Shown piece by piece: positions 62,441 to 64,000 of a DNA stretch of 64,000 bases. Under the pieces are notes generated by a model. It saw only the letters and a list, made by a program, of their open reading frames with translations. It had not been told where the DNA came from and made no database searches. The DNA lies in NCBI RefSeq assembly GCF_004798865.1, contig NW_025335268.1, positions 90,060,155 to 90,124,154 on the forward strand. Direction: 5' to 3'. The translations under genes were made by a program, and so were the position numbers. Each line of letters begins with the position of its first letter. Position 1 is the first letter of the stretch. Origin of the DNA: Varanus komodoensis. Taxonomy: Eukaryota; Chordata; Lepidosauria; Squamata; Varanidae.

Positions 62441-62665
62441 GTGTAGTGGTTAAGGTTGCCGGACTGGGACTCAGGCAATCTGGGTTCTCGTCCCCACTCA
62501 GCCATGGAGCCAACTGGGTGACTTTGAGCCAGTCACAGACTCTCAGCCCAGCCTACCTGACAGGGTTGTTGTTGTGGGGATTGAGAGCAGGAGGAGAATG
62601 ATGTAAGCCTGTTTGAGTTCTTTCCAAGAAAAAGGTGGGATATAAATCTTATAAACAAATTATTG
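62441..62665 (+). mobile_element. tRNA-headed CORE/MIR-like SINE with target-site duplication
   Basis: The best-kept copy in the window: GTGTAGTGGTTAAGGTTGCC head, GGGTTCTCGTCCCCACTCAG B-box region, GGGTGACTTTGAGCCAGTC core, ACAGGGTTGTTGTTGTGGGG, ending GGTGGGATATAAATC. A 9-base duplication GCAGGGATG flanks it at 62432-62440 and 62666-62674. Confidence 0.88.
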
Positions 62666-62989
62666 GCAGGGATGCTGATGTCATCTGCTGCCCTACTCAG
62701 ACCCCTTGTTCCCTCTGAGCTTAGCTTAAATCCCCAAATTACCAAGGTGGAAACAGATTTTTCCTGCAACAGTATATTGTTCTCTGCAATGTAAAATTAT
62801 TTCAGGGGCGACTTGAGCTTGAATGGGCAATTTAGACCTGTTGACATTACAGAACGGCTTTCCTGATGGAGATACAAACTGCTAGAACTAGTTTATTGAT
62901 AAAGATCAACACATCTGCCTGTATTTTGGAACTCTCCGATGGTAAGCTCCTGTAATGCAAAGTTTACCATTATACCATGGTCACTAGAC

Positions 62990-63125
62990 TAAGGTTGGGC
63001 AACTTATGTCCCTCCAAATGCTTTGGCCTACATTTCCCACCTGTCCCAGCTAATGAAGCCAATGATGAGGGATGATAGGAGTTGTGGACCTCCAGATGTT
63101 TGGGCCTCCAACTTGCCCACCCTTC
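62990..63125. mobile_element. Palindromic hAT-like MITE
   Basis: GGTTGGGCAACTTATGTCCC at the left pairs with CCAACTTGCCCACCC at the right. CCTCCAAATGCTTTGGCC pairs with GGACCTCCAGATGTTTGGGC. It is of the same family as the 9.2 kb copy. Confidence 0.8.
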
Positions 63126-64000
63126 CACTAGAGCATGGCCTTAATAGCTAGCCAGGTAAGCACAGGGATCGTAATGGAAGCCATCATGGTAGAGACCTGA
63201 GGGGCCAGAATGGAATCTTAAACATTCTCTCCAATATGCCAGGTTTTTATATGCTCACGATGATGTTCCATGGTAGAAAGAGATTCAGCTCTGCTGCTTG
63301 CAGGAGCACCTGTCTCTACACTGCAAGAGCCATGCCCTGTGGCTCTACAAGTAGTGAGCAGTTTTTTGACCCCAGGGGCTACATGCAGTGTTGCTTGGAC
63401 TGTGACTTTGTGCACTCAAATATACTCTCAATCTGGAACACGGGAAAAGATGCCTTATCCTTGCCCTTCTCCCAATAAGCCCAAGCAGGATTGCTAGTGC
63501 AGGGGTGAGATTAAAGCCTTTGAGGGCTGTGTAGAGCCACCCATCCCTGCCATACATTATGGAGCATCTTGTACATATGGGCTAAAAGAAAGGTAAAGAA
63601 AGACAATAGCCCTTTCATCCCTATTGTCAGGGTCTGCATGACAATGGTGGCCAGAGACTAGGCAAGACAAGAGCAACAGAGGTACCATCTCACACAATAC
63701 AAGCATGGTTCATTATCCATGGCGAGTTGTTAACCACCCATGTGGATGCCAGCTGATTTCCCTTAATTACCTATGCCAGGCACAGTTGGTTGTGACATCT
63801 GAACCCAGCACGAGTGGGGATCTGCTATCTTGTCTAAACAGTATTTTCATCTTGGCTTCTGAATGGCTGGTGCTACACTGCAGCAAGTCCTCAAATACAG
63901 GTACATTAGCTCTGATGGATCTTCCTAGTAATAGTTGAGCAGGATGCTAACCCTCTCCAGTGGAATGCTCCTGTAAGTTCATGGAGACTTATACAAATCC

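Larger units (their letters stand above)
61752..64000. other. Flank beyond the PROCR-like gene
   Basis: No further exon is recognised. In human, AHSG follows DNAJB11, but no cystatin-like fetuin exon is visible before the window ends. It holds a SINE (62441-62665) and a MITE (62990-63125). The PROCR-like promoter or true first exon could lie here. Confidence 0.5.

Noticed and set aside
61752-64000. Search for fetuin (AHSG/FETUB) cystatin-domain exons
   Set aside because: No cystatin-like peptide with splice sites on either strand before the window ends.

Overview
The window is vertebrate nuclear DNA, most likely from a squamate reptile (lizard type). The repeats point there: a Sauria-type SINE with its (TTTACC)n-like end and intact target-site duplication, a 5S rRNA-headed SINE, tRNA-headed CORE/MIR-like SINEs, L2-, CR1/L3- and squamate-type L1 LINE pieces, and many short palindromic hAT-like MITEs. 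The species cannot be named from sequence alone.

Four multi-exon host genes can be built with consensus splice sites and continuous reading frames. CRYGS (gamma-S crystallin, minus strand, 3 exons, 178 aa) is at 14.6-19.7 kb. TBCCD1 (minus, 6 coding exons, 555 aa, plus probable non-coding first exon sequence) is at 31.8-37.3 kb with its promoter near 39.2 kb. DNAJB11 (plus, 10 exons, 358 aa) is at 40.3-53.9 kb. A PROCR/EPCR-like gene (minus, exons 2-4 clear, signal-peptide exon uncertain) is at 57.8-61.6 kb. The order CRYGS-TBCCD1-DNAJB11 and all three strands match human 3q27. The PROCR-like gene is the exception, since human PROCR lies on chromosome 20.

Layout: 1-14.5 kb is non-coding flank downstream of CRYGS, holding MITEs, an L2-like LINE 3' end, a SINE and an unexplained CpG-bearing block at 10.1-10.8 kb. 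14.5-19.8 kb is CRYGS with a TATA box and a Maf-type site. 19.9-31.8 kb is intergenic with only repeat scraps. 31.8-39.3 kb is TBCCD1. 39.1-40.6 kb is the CpG-rich divergent promoter zone shared by TBCCD1 and DNAJB11. 40.3-53.9 kb is DNAJB11, its introns holding SINEs, L1 3' ends and a degenerate tandem array. 53.9-57.8 kb is its 3' UTR and a repeat cluster. 57.8-61.8 kb is the PROCR-like gene. The rest is repeat-bearing flank.

The genes do not form a pathway: lens structural protein, centrosome/Golgi-positioning TBCC-domain protein, ER Hsp40 co-chaperone and an MHC class I-like membrane receptor. I found no new multi-gene system. The most notable point is the PROCR-like gene's position and its altered ligand-contact residues.
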